Source: a bacterium
GTDB taxonomy: Bacteria; Patescibacteriota; Minisyncoccia; UBA6257; 1-14-0-10-44-23
Length of the DNA stretch: 5,155 nt
Assembly (NCBI GenBank): GCA_030699515.1
Contig: JAUYME010000055.1
Coordinates: 1-5,155 of the forward strand
Reading direction: 5' to 3'
Shown: positions 1 through 4,565 of the stretch, one piece after another
Numbering within the stretch: the first letter of the stretch is position 1
Layout of the letters: each line of letters opens with the position of its first letter
Position numbers and translations under genes: made by a program
Notes under the pieces: generated by a model
Database searches by the model: none
What the model saw: the letters and a program-made list of their open reading frames with translations, nothing else
What the model was told of the DNA's origin: nothing

Positions 1-147
1 GACGACACTCTCTATGCAGGCATCACTGGTAAAGTTCAGTTTAAAGATGTTCGCAAGAAGCGCTTTGATGGATCTATGAGAAAGGCCAAACAAGTTTCCA
101 TTGTTGCCGCCGCAGCAAATGCTGGGCGAGCCGAGTCCACCAAATAA
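1..147 (+). CDS. rpmA: Large ribosomal subunit protein bL27, C-terminal fragment
   Basis: The frame is open from the left edge to TAA at 145-147 and encodes 48 residues beginning DDTLYAGITGKVQFKD. This matches the bL27 core, where the family has a GKDDTLFAL-I-G-V-F pattern. bL27 is a 50S protein whose N-terminal tail reaches towards the peptidyl-transferase centre; that part, and the start codon, lie outside the window. After the core comes KKRFDGSMRKAKQVSIV and then an alanine-rich tail ending ESTK, longer and more basic than the short E. coli end. This is in keeping with what I recall of CPR bL27 proteins. The gene ends directly in a hairpin terminator, and the stop codon sits inside its stem. 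rplU usually lies upstream of rpmA, but this cannot be checked here. The call rests on a fragment but the core pattern is clear. Confidence 0.85.
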   Translation, partial: DDTLYAGITGKVQFKDVRKKRFDGSMRKAKQVSIVAAAANAGRAESTK

Positions 148-183
148 AAACACGCTGACCATTTGGAAAGCGTGTTTTTATTT
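142..183. terminator. Bidirectional intrinsic terminator between rpmA and the JAMM-like gene
   Basis: Bases 142-156 and 169-183 form a perfect 15-bp inverted repeat around a 12-base loop (157-168). The GC-containing core is CACGCT/AGCGTG, flanked by an A-tract on the left and a T-tract on the right. Either strand therefore reads as stem followed by U-run, serving rpmA from the left and the minus-strand gene from the right. Both stop codons overlap the stem: TAA 145-147 (+), and the minus-strand TAA at 184-182. Confidence 0.88.
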
Positions 184-781
184 ATTCGTCTAATTCCAAG
201 ATAGAAGTTTCTACTGCGAAATCTTTGCCTTTTCTGATTAAGCGATTAAAGGAATATTTGTTTTTGCCTTTTTCGTCTACACCCACAACAACAAATACAT
301 GCGGCTGTTCGCTACTTATAGAGCCATCTTTGTATGCACGAATCATTTCTGCCCTATCTCCGAGCGATATTTCCCAAGGGGCGTGATCAACTTCATTTGG
401 ATGTACGGGGTGAGTATGCAGATCTCCAACAAGTCCAAAATTTCTATACTCTGGATATTCTCTCCTTAAACTATTTGCGTCTTCTCTGTACCGTGGAATA
501 TTAATCCCGACAACCTCATCCTCGCCCTCTTGATAATATCCCTCTACGTCATCTGCTTCCATTACTCCTCGGATATTTACGCTCACACCACCCTCTGTGA
601 TGTCGAAATCGCCCAAGAGTATTCTAAATTTCTCTTTTCTACTCTTAAAATCTTCTTGTGTGATCTTAGGAAAGTGTTTTGCTGCTTCGGGGTCTACCGC
701 AAATTCGACTTCCAGATTTTCGTCTAAAAAATCAATTGGAGACTCAATGCTTTCGTTTGCTGACGGATTTTCTATGTTCAT
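182..781 (-). CDS. JAMM/MPN-domain (JAB1-like) putative metalloprotease
   Basis: A 199-residue soluble protein with no signal peptide or membrane segment. Residues 50-57 read EKFRILLG, which fits the first MPN strand where the catalytic Glu precedes a G-x-LLG element; Glu50 is the candidate. Residues 118-125 read VGDLHTHP, matching the zinc-binding H-x-H-P (His122, His124), followed by S139-L-G-D142, matching the S-x-x-D end of the JAMM motif. Residues 161-181 (HVFVVVGVDE...YSFNRL) look like the closing strands of the fold. JAMM enzymes are zinc isopeptidases or peptidases that cleave ubiquitin-like or other tails. Departures from the family: 14 residues separate the second His from Ser, against about 7 usually, and this stretch adds His127, Asp132 and His133; the first ~35 residues are acidic and probably disordered. 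No E1, E2 or ubiquitin-like gene is nearby, so the substrate is unknown. The upstream region shows no Shine-Dalgarno. It is the last gene of the minus-strand block. The coding call is firm; the domain call is moderate. Confidence 0.65.
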   Translation of the reverse strand: MNIENPSANESIESPIDFLDENLEVEFAVDPEAAKHFPKITQEDFKSRKEKFRILLGDFDITEGGVSVNIRGVMEADDVEGYYQEGEDEVVGINIPRYREDANSLRREYPEYRNFGLVGDLHTHPVHPNEVDHAPWEISLGDRAEMIRAYKDGSISSEQPHVFVVVGVDEKGKNKYSFNRLIRKGKDFAVETSILELDE

Positions 782-820
782 AGAAGAAGCATATCAGAAA
801 AAAATTACGTAATTCTTAGC

Positions 821-848
821 TATTCCCTATTGCCTAGTGCCTAGTGCC
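821..848. repeat. Four-copy degenerate 7-bp tandem repeat
   Basis: Four consecutive heptamers read TATTCCC, TATTGCC, TAGTGCC and TAGTGCC (consensus TAKTSCC). They fill much of the 73-base spacer between rplI and the JAMM-like gene. The last two copies are identical. I see no coding capacity and no stable hairpin in the repeat itself. It resembles short word repeats found in spacers of CPR genomes, which is recalled rather than tested. Confidence 0.7.
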
Positions 849-854
849 TCTTTT

Positions 855-1280
855 TTACTCCGTTGTAATACTTACATTCACTTTTGCGTGGATGCCCTCG
901 CCCAAGTTTACATCTACGGTGTGCTCGCCTGTGCCTTTAATTGGTTTTGGCAGGTCTACAGACACAAAAGCTATATTGCGATGGCGAAGCGATTCTTCAA
1001 TGTCGCGCTTTGATACAGAGCCAAAAATTTGCCCGTCTTTTCCGGCGTTTAAGCTGAAATGAAAACTCTCCGCTTCCAATTGCTTGGCGATTTCCTTCTT
1101 TTGCTCCAGCTCTTTTTCCTGTTCTTTATCTATTTTGCTTTTTTCTTCTCTGTTTTTTGTATCGGCAGCTTTAACCAGGCCTTTTGGGATAAGGAAATTT
1201 CTTGCGTAGCCGTCGGAAACTTTTTTTATCTCGTTTTTGCGGCCAAGCCCCTTTATGTCTTGTAAGAGAATTACTTCCAT
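855..1280 (-). CDS. rplI: Large ribosomal subunit protein bL9
   Basis: A 141-residue protein, close to the ~149 of E. coli bL9, covering the whole family architecture. The N-terminal RNA-binding domain (about 1-50) carries the L9 signature: GLGRKNEIKKVSDGYARNFL at 11-30, followed by IPKG. A charged helix (about 42-72, rich in Lys and Glu) is the rigid connector between lobes. The C-terminal domain begins around 73 and has the characteristic GKDGQIFGSVSKRDI (80-94). bL9 binds 23S rRNA near the base of the L1 stalk and projects from the 50S subunit, with effects on frame maintenance and translation fidelity. The ATG at 1280-1278 gives the conserved MEVILLQDIKGLG start, so it is well fixed, although no Shine-Dalgarno precedes it. 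The usual rpsF/rpsR neighbours are absent; ctpA lies upstream on the same strand. Some CPR lineages are reported to lack bL9, so its presence is taxonomically useful. Confidence 0.96.
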   Translation of the reverse strand: MEVILLQDIKGLGRKNEIKKVSDGYARNFLIPKGLVKAADTKNREEKSKIDKEQEKELEQKKEIAKQLEAESFHFSLNAGKDGQIFGSVSKRDIEESLRHRNIAFVSVDLPKPIKGTGEHTVDVNLGEGIHAKVNVSITTE

Positions 1281-1298
1281 AGTGGGTAAATTTATCGT

Positions 1299-1393
1299 AA
1301 CGCTAATACGCTAATGAAAACACTAATCAACGAATTGGCAGATAGGCTCTGTTTTGCATTGGGCGATTGGCGCTTCATTGGCGTATTAGTGTT
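1299..1393. repeat. Long imperfect inverted repeat of CGCTAAT-like words (REP/MITE-like)
   Basis: Bases 1299-1318 pair with 1374-1393 over 20 positions, with two G-T wobbles, around a 55-base centre. Inside, CTAATC (1323-1328) can pair with GATTGG (1365-1370), extending the structure. The left arm contains ACGCTAAT twice in tandem (1300-1315) and ACACTAAT at 1320-1327; read in reverse complement, the right arm gives ACACTAAT, ACGCCAAT and more CCAAT words. It nearly fills the ctpA-rplI spacer. No T-tract follows on either strand, so it is not a standard intrinsic terminator. In an rplI transcript started in ctpA it would be a leader hairpin ending 18 bases before the start codon. Confidence 0.75.
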
Positions 1394-1405
1394 TCAAGCT
1401 TTAGC

Positions 1406-2680
1406 TCATTTGATTTCTGCAAGGCTAAGGCCATTGCTTAGCTGACCAAGAATATCTATTGCTTCTTCCAGTTGTGAATCTATACCTTCGGCCTCTAATC
1501 TGTCTATATCTAAATCAACTTCAAAGTCGGGGGTAAGGCCATCGCGAGTTAGAATTTGCCCTGCCGGCATTTCCCATTCTGCAATTGTAATTTTTAGGCT
1601 GGAGTTATCGGAAAGCCTTACAAGTTCTTGAACCGTACCTTTTCCAAAAGTGGTTTTACCAATTAATGGAACATCGTTGTGGTCGCGAAGCGCGCCGGCA
1701 AAAATCTCTGATGCGGAGGCAGAGCCTTCGTTTACCAGTATCACAACCGGAAAATCTTTAAATTCCCCCGTGCCTCTAGATCTAAATTCATGATCATTGC
1801 CAACCCTAAACCTTTCGGTGACCACAACTTCTCCCCTATCAATAAACCAACCGGCCAAATTATTGGCAACTTCCAGAAATCCTCCCGGATTAAAGCGCAA
1901 GTCTACAATGATGCCTTTGGCATTGTCGCTCTCCGCGTCCCTTAGGGCTTTAGCAAAAGCGGAGGCGGCATTTTCATTAAAGCTAGATAGATAAATATGG
2001 GCAAATTGTTCTCTGTCCCCTACTAGCTCGTAGCTAAGAGTTGGGACCTGAATTTCTTCTCTGGTTATTACTATTTCCAGCAATTCATTTTCTCTGGCGA
2101 CGGTTAAGATTACAGGATCACCCAGCTCGCCTCGAATTAGAGTAACCGCTTCATCGGTAGTCATGCCTTTTGTACTGATGCCATCAATTTCTAGGATAAG
2201 ATCAGCTGCCCTAAGCCCTGACTTTTCAGCCGGACTGTCTTTTAGCGGAGTAATTACAATAACGTTGCCGCTTTCGTTAAGATCTATTTCCGCGCCAATT
2301 CCATAGAACCTTCCACTAACATCTTCTTCAAATTTTCTGGCTTCGGCCGGGGGGAAATAGACTGTGTATGGGTCGTTAAAGGCGCCGGCTAGGCCTTTGA
2401 TAGCACCGTAAACTAAATCTTGAGAGACTATTTCCGGCCCATCAATGTGCACACCCTTTAGCGTTGTCCACGCCTCCCAAAAAATGGCAAAATCCGCTTC
2501 CTTTTCTTTATCGCCAAGATTCTTGACGTTTTCAATTGTGAAGACTTTGTTTTCTCTTACCCCTTCCTTGTAGCCAACAAAAAAGCCAAGGAAAATAAGA
2601 GAGGCTATTATAAGTGCCGATCCTATCCCTGCTATTATTTTGAGAGTTGGGTTTGGATTAGTTTTCTTTTTTGATGCCAT
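1406..2680 (-). CDS. ctpA: Carboxyl-terminal processing protease, S41 family (CtpA/CtpB-like)
   Basis: A 424-residue membrane-anchored serine protease. Residues 1-12 are basic and cytoplasmic; about 13-36 form one hydrophobic segment (LKIIAGIGSALIIASLIFLG), probably an uncleaved anchor that places the enzyme outside the membrane. The family region AFNDPYTVYFPP (100-111) leads into a PDZ domain (about 118-207, including GIGAEI, SPAEKSGLRAADLI and EIDG). The S41 core follows, with GIIVDLRFNPGG (256-267) and NEGSASASEIFAGALRD (317-333). By spacing against CtpB and Prc (Ser-Lys 25 apart, Lys-Gln 4 apart), the catalytic residues are Ser322 and Lys347, with Gln351, in GKTTFGKGTVQ. Residues 364-389 end the core with the family-typical ITIAEWEMPAG and LTPDFEV. 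Such enzymes trim C-termini or degrade tagged or signalling proteins in the envelope; the substrate here is unknown. The ATG start gives the expected anchor, and a good promoter lies just upstream. It heads the minus-strand block. Confidence 0.96.
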   Translation of the reverse strand: MASKKKTNPNPTLKIIAGIGSALIIASLIFLGFFVGYKEGVRENKVFTIENVKNLGDKEKEADFAIFWEAWTTLKGVHIDGPEIVSQDLVYGAIKGLAGAFNDPYTVYFPPAEARKFEEDVSGRFYGIGAEIDLNESGNVIVITPLKDSPAEKSGLRAADLILEIDGISTKGMTTDEAVTLIRGELGDPVILTVARENELLEIVITREEIQVPTLSYELVGDREQFAHIYLSSFNENAASAFAKALRDAESDNAKGIIVDLRFNPGGFLEVANNLAGWFIDRGEVVVTERFRVGNDHEFRSRGTGEFKDFPVVILVNEGSASASEIFAGALRDHNDVPLIGKTTFGKGTVQELVRLSDNSSLKITIAEWEMPAGQILTRDGLTPDFEVDLDIDRLEAEGIDSQLEEAIDILGQLSNGLSLAEIK

Positions 2681-2708
2681 ACAGAATTTTAAAACTGGCT
2701 ATTGATTG

Positions 2709-2737
2709 ATTATACTGTAAAGGACGTGCTAGCTCAA
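2709..2737 (-). promoter_or_regulatory. Sigma-70-type promoter for ctpA
   Basis: On the minus strand, TTGAGC (2737-2732, four of six against TTGACA) and a perfect TATAAT (2714-2709) are separated by exactly 17 bases. Transcription would begin near 2702 and leave a leader of only about 20 bases before the ctpA ATG at 2680. The leader has no Shine-Dalgarno. This is the best-formed promoter in the window and may drive ctpA, rplI and the JAMM-like gene together. Confidence 0.7.
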
Positions 2738-2779
2738 TTAACATAACAACTATGCGTCCCGAACGAAGCAATCTCGTGA

Positions 2780-2809
2780 GTGAAACTATGATTAACTTAA
2801 AAGTATATT
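2780..2809 (+). promoter_or_regulatory. Candidate weak promoter for the plus-strand block
   Basis: GTGAAA (2780-2785, four of six against TTGACA) and TATATT (2804-2809, five of six against TATAAT) are 18 bases apart. They lie about 70 bases before the start of the small unknown gene in the divergent spacer. The region is AT-rich, so a chance match is quite possible. Confidence 0.3.
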
Positions 2810-2845
2810 TAACAGCGAAAAGTCGTTATTTTATTGGTAAGCAAC

Positions 2846-2879
2846 GGATGCACCAGTGCATCCTGCTTCGCAGAGGATG
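2846..2879 (+). promoter_or_regulatory. Nested, mutually exclusive hairpins at the start of the small unknown gene
   Basis: GGATGCAC (2846-2853) is a perfect inverted repeat of GTGCATCC (2856-2863). CATCCT within the second arm (2859-2864) is also complementary to AGGATG (2874-2879), which contains the preferred start codon. One arm can therefore pair with either the left or the right partner, and the right-hand pairing would bury the ATG. This arrangement would suit a translational switch, but a decayed repeat element could look the same. Confidence 0.4.
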
Positions 2880-3170
2880 AGGGGCCTGTTTAATTCAAAA
2901 AATAAATACATTGAAGAGCTGAAGCGGCGCTCTAAAGGTTCCGGGGTTCATCATAACCATCAATTTATTGGCCTTGAGATTGCTACCCTACTAAAGGATT
3001 ATAAGCACAAATCGCTTTATATTAAGATGGCAAAAGAGTATGATAGCTCCGAGTTATTGGCGATAGCAAAAGATGTGGCCGGCAGAGCCGACGTGGAAAA
3101 TCCGGGAGCATATTTCATGAGCATCACCAGAACCCTAAAGAAAAAGGGTTCTGGAAATAACAAATCCTAA
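2877..3170 (+). CDS. Small conserved-looking protein of unknown function with an HHNH motif
   Basis: 97 residues from ATG 2877; a GTG at 2856 in the same frame would add seven (MHPASQR), and a stop at 2838-2840 closes the frame beyond that. I prefer the ATG because the GTG lies within a perfect inverted repeat. I do not recognise a named family, though the pattern resembles small hypothetical proteins I recall from CPR genomes. Visible parts: a basic N-terminal helix (about 8-21, KNKYIEELKRRSKG), VHHNHQFIGLEIATLL (24-39) with His25, His26 and His28, KHKSLYIKMAKEY (43-55), a helix SSELLAIAKDVAGR (57-70) and NPGAYFMSITRTLKKKG (75-91). It is soluble, has no Cys and appears mostly helical. The tail GSGNNKS lies in sequence that merges with the repeat-like spacer, so it may be a recent extension. 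It precedes def by 56 bases on the same strand and may share a transcript with def and fmt. The histidines could bind metal or nucleic acid, but nothing here proves it. Confidence 0.75.
   Translation: MRGLFNSKNKYIEELKRRSKGSGVHHNHQFIGLEIATLLKDYKHKSLYIKMAKEYDSSELLAIAKDVAGRADVENPGAYFMSITRTLKKKGSGNNKS
3127..3154. repeat. Perfect 10-bp hairpin inside the 3' end of the small unknown gene
   Basis: CCAGAACCCT (3127-3136) and AGGGTTCTGG (3145-3154) are exact reverse complements around an A-rich 8-base loop. The hairpin ends just before the gene's last codons. No T-tract follows it on either strand, so a standard intrinsic terminator is unlikely. It could stabilise the 3' end of a processed transcript or reduce read-through into def. 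Confidence 0.65.
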
Positions 3171-3210
3171 GCACCAAATAACAAACAAATCACAAATTCT
3201 AATTTAGAAA
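3155..3210. repeat. A-rich word-repeat spacer between the small unknown gene and def
   Basis: The stretch is made of similar words such as AAATAACAAA (3155-3164 and again 3176-3185), ACAAAT and CACAAAT. The first copy lies inside the coding end of the upstream gene. No hairpin, promoter or reading frame of note is seen. Comparable A-rich word spacers are known to me from CPR genomes, by recall only. Confidence 0.5.
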
Positions 3211-3226
3211 TGACCAAAACTGGAAA

Positions 3227-3742
3227 ATGAAGATTTACAAGACGGAAAACGTAAAAGAGGATAAGTTTTTGCATACAAAAACCAAAGAAGTTGATTTGGG
3301 CAGTTTTGATAAAGAGAAGCTAAGAAAGATTATTCGCGATATGCGAAAAACAATGGTAGAAGCGGATGGAATTGGTTTAGCTGGAAATCAGGTTGGATTA
3401 GATTTACGGCTTTTTGTGGCCAGAGATAACGGAAAATTTTACGCAGTCATTAATCCAAAAATTACAAAAACTTTTGGCCATAAATATGAAACTGAAGAAG
3501 GCTGCCTTTCCGTGCCCGGATTTTTTGGGGAAACGAAACGTTATCCAGAGGTGATGCTTGAAGGTCAAAACCAAAGCGGGAAAAAACTAAGGTTTAGAGC
3601 TGATGGTCTTTTAGCTCATATTTTTCAGCACGAAGTGGATCACCTGGATGGAATAGTGTATGTTGACCACGCTAAGAATGTTTACGAGCATGCAAAAAGT
3701 GAAAGATTAAAAGAAAAAGAAGGAAAGAATGATGAAAAATAA
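3227..3742 (+). CDS. def: Peptide deformylase
   Basis: 171 residues, the usual length for a bacterial deformylase. It removes the N-formyl group from nascent proteins as they leave the ribosome, using one metal ion, usually Fe2+. All three family motifs are present: motif I GIGLAGNQ (48-55, where GN replaces the more common AP before Gln55), motif II EGCLS (91-95) and motif III QHEVDH (134-139). The metal ligands are Cys93, His135 and His139, with Glu136 as the catalytic base; Gln55 and Leu94 build the oxyanion site. The C-terminal 20 residues are highly charged (Lys/Glu) and probably flexible. The ATG start gives the typical MKIYKTENVK beginning; only a weak GGAA lies just before it. The last 14 bases overlap fmt, which adds the formyl group that this enzyme removes, so the two are probably translationally coupled. 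Confidence 0.97.
   Translation: MKIYKTENVKEDKFLHTKTKEVDLGSFDKEKLRKIIRDMRKTMVEADGIGLAGNQVGLDLRLFVARDNGKFYAVINPKITKTFGHKYETEEGCLSVPGFFGETKRYPEVMLEGQNQSGKKLRFRADGLLAHIFQHEVDHLDGIVYVDHAKNVYEHAKSERLKEKEGKNDEK
3719..3724 (+). promoter_or_regulatory. Shine-Dalgarno-like site for fmt within def
   Basis: GAAGGA ends seven bases before the second of two adjacent ATGs (3732) and four before the first (3729). It is the best ribosome-binding match in the window. The spacing favours ATG 3732, which would give 277 instead of 278 residues, and suggests re-initiation by ribosomes finishing def. Confidence 0.5.
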
Positions 3743-4565
3743 GCCTCGTTTCGTTTTTTTTGGAAGCCCGCATTACGCGGAAATTGTCTTAGCGAAACTT
3801 ATTGAAAAAGGTTATAAGCCGGAGCTTGTGGTTTGCAATCCAGATAGGCCGGCCGGCAGGAAAAGAATTATTACTCCGCCAGAGACAAAAGTTTTGGCGG
3901 AAAGACACGGAATTGAAGTTTTGCAACCTGAAAAAATTAACTCCCCAATTAATTGGGCAATTAATTGGCAAGATATAGACTTTTCTGTTGTTGCGGCCTA
4001 CGGACAGATAATTCCGCTTGAAGTTATTGAACTGCCTCGCCTTGGCACGCTGGGGCTTCACCCAAGCTGGCTGCCAAAGTACCGGGGCCCAAGCCCGATT
4101 AAGTCTGTAATTCTTAACGGTGAGCGCTGGACTGCAGCCACTATTTACCAAATGGATGAAGGCATGGACAGCGGACCAACGCTTTGGGGAAAGCCCATTG
4201 AAATTAAAGAGGGAGAAAGCGCTAAGGAGCTTGGAGAAAGGTTGTGGAAAGAAGAGGCAGAGGGCTTGGTGAGTATTTTGCCTGCCTTTTTGGCCGAAAA
4301 GTTAGAAGAAAGGCCGCAGAATCACGAACTTGCAACTTATACTAAAATGTTTGAAACAAAAGATGGCGAAGTGGATATGGAAAAAGATGCGCCAATAGAA
4401 ATTTATAGAAAAATTCTTGCTTTGGCTGAAGAGCCGGGTGTTTACACCCTGAACTTCCCTTCTCGTGAGGGGAAAAGGGTAAAATTGCTGGAAGCGAAAT
4501 ATCGGAATAGCGAAGTAATCGTTAAAAAGATTAAGCCTGAGGGCAAAAGAGAAATTACTCTTTAA
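3729..4565 (+). CDS. fmt: Methionyl-tRNA formyltransferase, short form
   Basis: 278 residues against about 315 in E. coli. The enzyme transfers formyl from 10-formyl-tetrahydrofolate to Met on initiator tRNA. The N-terminal Rossmann-like domain shows FVFFGSPHYAEIVL (8-21), NPDRPAGRKR (37-46, the family's PDRPAGRGK loop), LQPEKI (65-70), VVAAYGQIIP (87-96) and HPSWLPKYRGPSPI (111-124), then YQMDEGMDSGPTL (140-152). His111 and Asp147 match catalytic His108 and Asp144 of E. coli, but the position of Asn106 is Gly109 (LGLHPS instead of NxHxS). The C-terminal tRNA-binding domain (about 200-278) is short: it stops at KPEGKREITL, where most homologues continue with roughly ten more residues. A small 12-base in-frame duplication gives PINW-AINW at 73-80. 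The gene overlaps def at its start and ends tail to tail against the superoxide dismutase gene. The family call is firm; whether activity is normal without the Asn is uncertain. Confidence 0.94.
   Translation: MMKNKPRFVFFGSPHYAEIVLAKLIEKGYKPELVVCNPDRPAGRKRIITPPETKVLAERHGIEVLQPEKINSPINWAINWQDIDFSVVAAYGQIIPLEVIELPRLGTLGLHPSWLPKYRGPSPIKSVILNGERWTAATIYQMDEGMDSGPTLWGKPIEIKEGESAKELGERLWKEEAEGLVSILPAFLAEKLEERPQNHELATYTKMFETKDGEVDMEKDAPIEIYRKILALAEEPGVYTLNFPSREGKRVKLLEAKYRNSEVIVKKIKPEGKREITL
3945..3968. repeat. 12-bp tandem duplication containing a palindrome, inside fmt
   Basis: CAATTAATTGGG (3946-3957) is followed at once by CAATTAATTGG at 3958-3968. The first copy lies in a perfect 14-bp palindrome (3944-3957). 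The period is four codons, so the frame is kept and the protein reads INW-A-INW at residues 74-80. It falls in a loop that varies between Fmt proteins. Confidence 0.75.

Noticed and set aside
530..812. Two overlapping plus-strand open frames of 65 and 71 codons.
   Set aside because: They lie opposite the JAMM-like gene, lack recognisable motifs and have low-complexity composition; the minus-strand gene explains the region.
803..814. AATTACGTAATT palindrome followed on the minus strand by T residues, as a terminator after rplI.
   Set aside because: The stem would have only four A-T pairs with a four-base loop, too weak to support a terminator call.
844..1265. Plus-strand open frames opposite rplI, one rich in Phe and Leu that looks like a membrane protein.
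   Set aside because: The bL9 match on the minus strand is unambiguous, and the hydrophobic look comes from reading its Lys/Glu-rich helix in reverse complement.
1299..1393. The long inverted repeat as an intrinsic terminator for ctpA.
   Set aside because: No run of T follows the stem on either strand, and the 55-base centre is far longer than a terminator loop.
821..1393. A CRISPR array, suggested by repeated short words in the spacers.
   Set aside because: The repeats are 7-8 bases, directly adjacent and without unique spacers of regular length, and no cas gene is present.
1797..1994. A 65-codon plus-strand open frame opposite ctpA.
   Set aside because: It lies over the conserved catalytic half of the S41 protease and has no motif of its own.
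2681..2876. A tRNA or small structured RNA gene in the divergent spacer.
   Set aside because: No cloverleaf, T-loop consensus or other RNA family signature is visible; only promoter elements and short inverted repeats can be supported.
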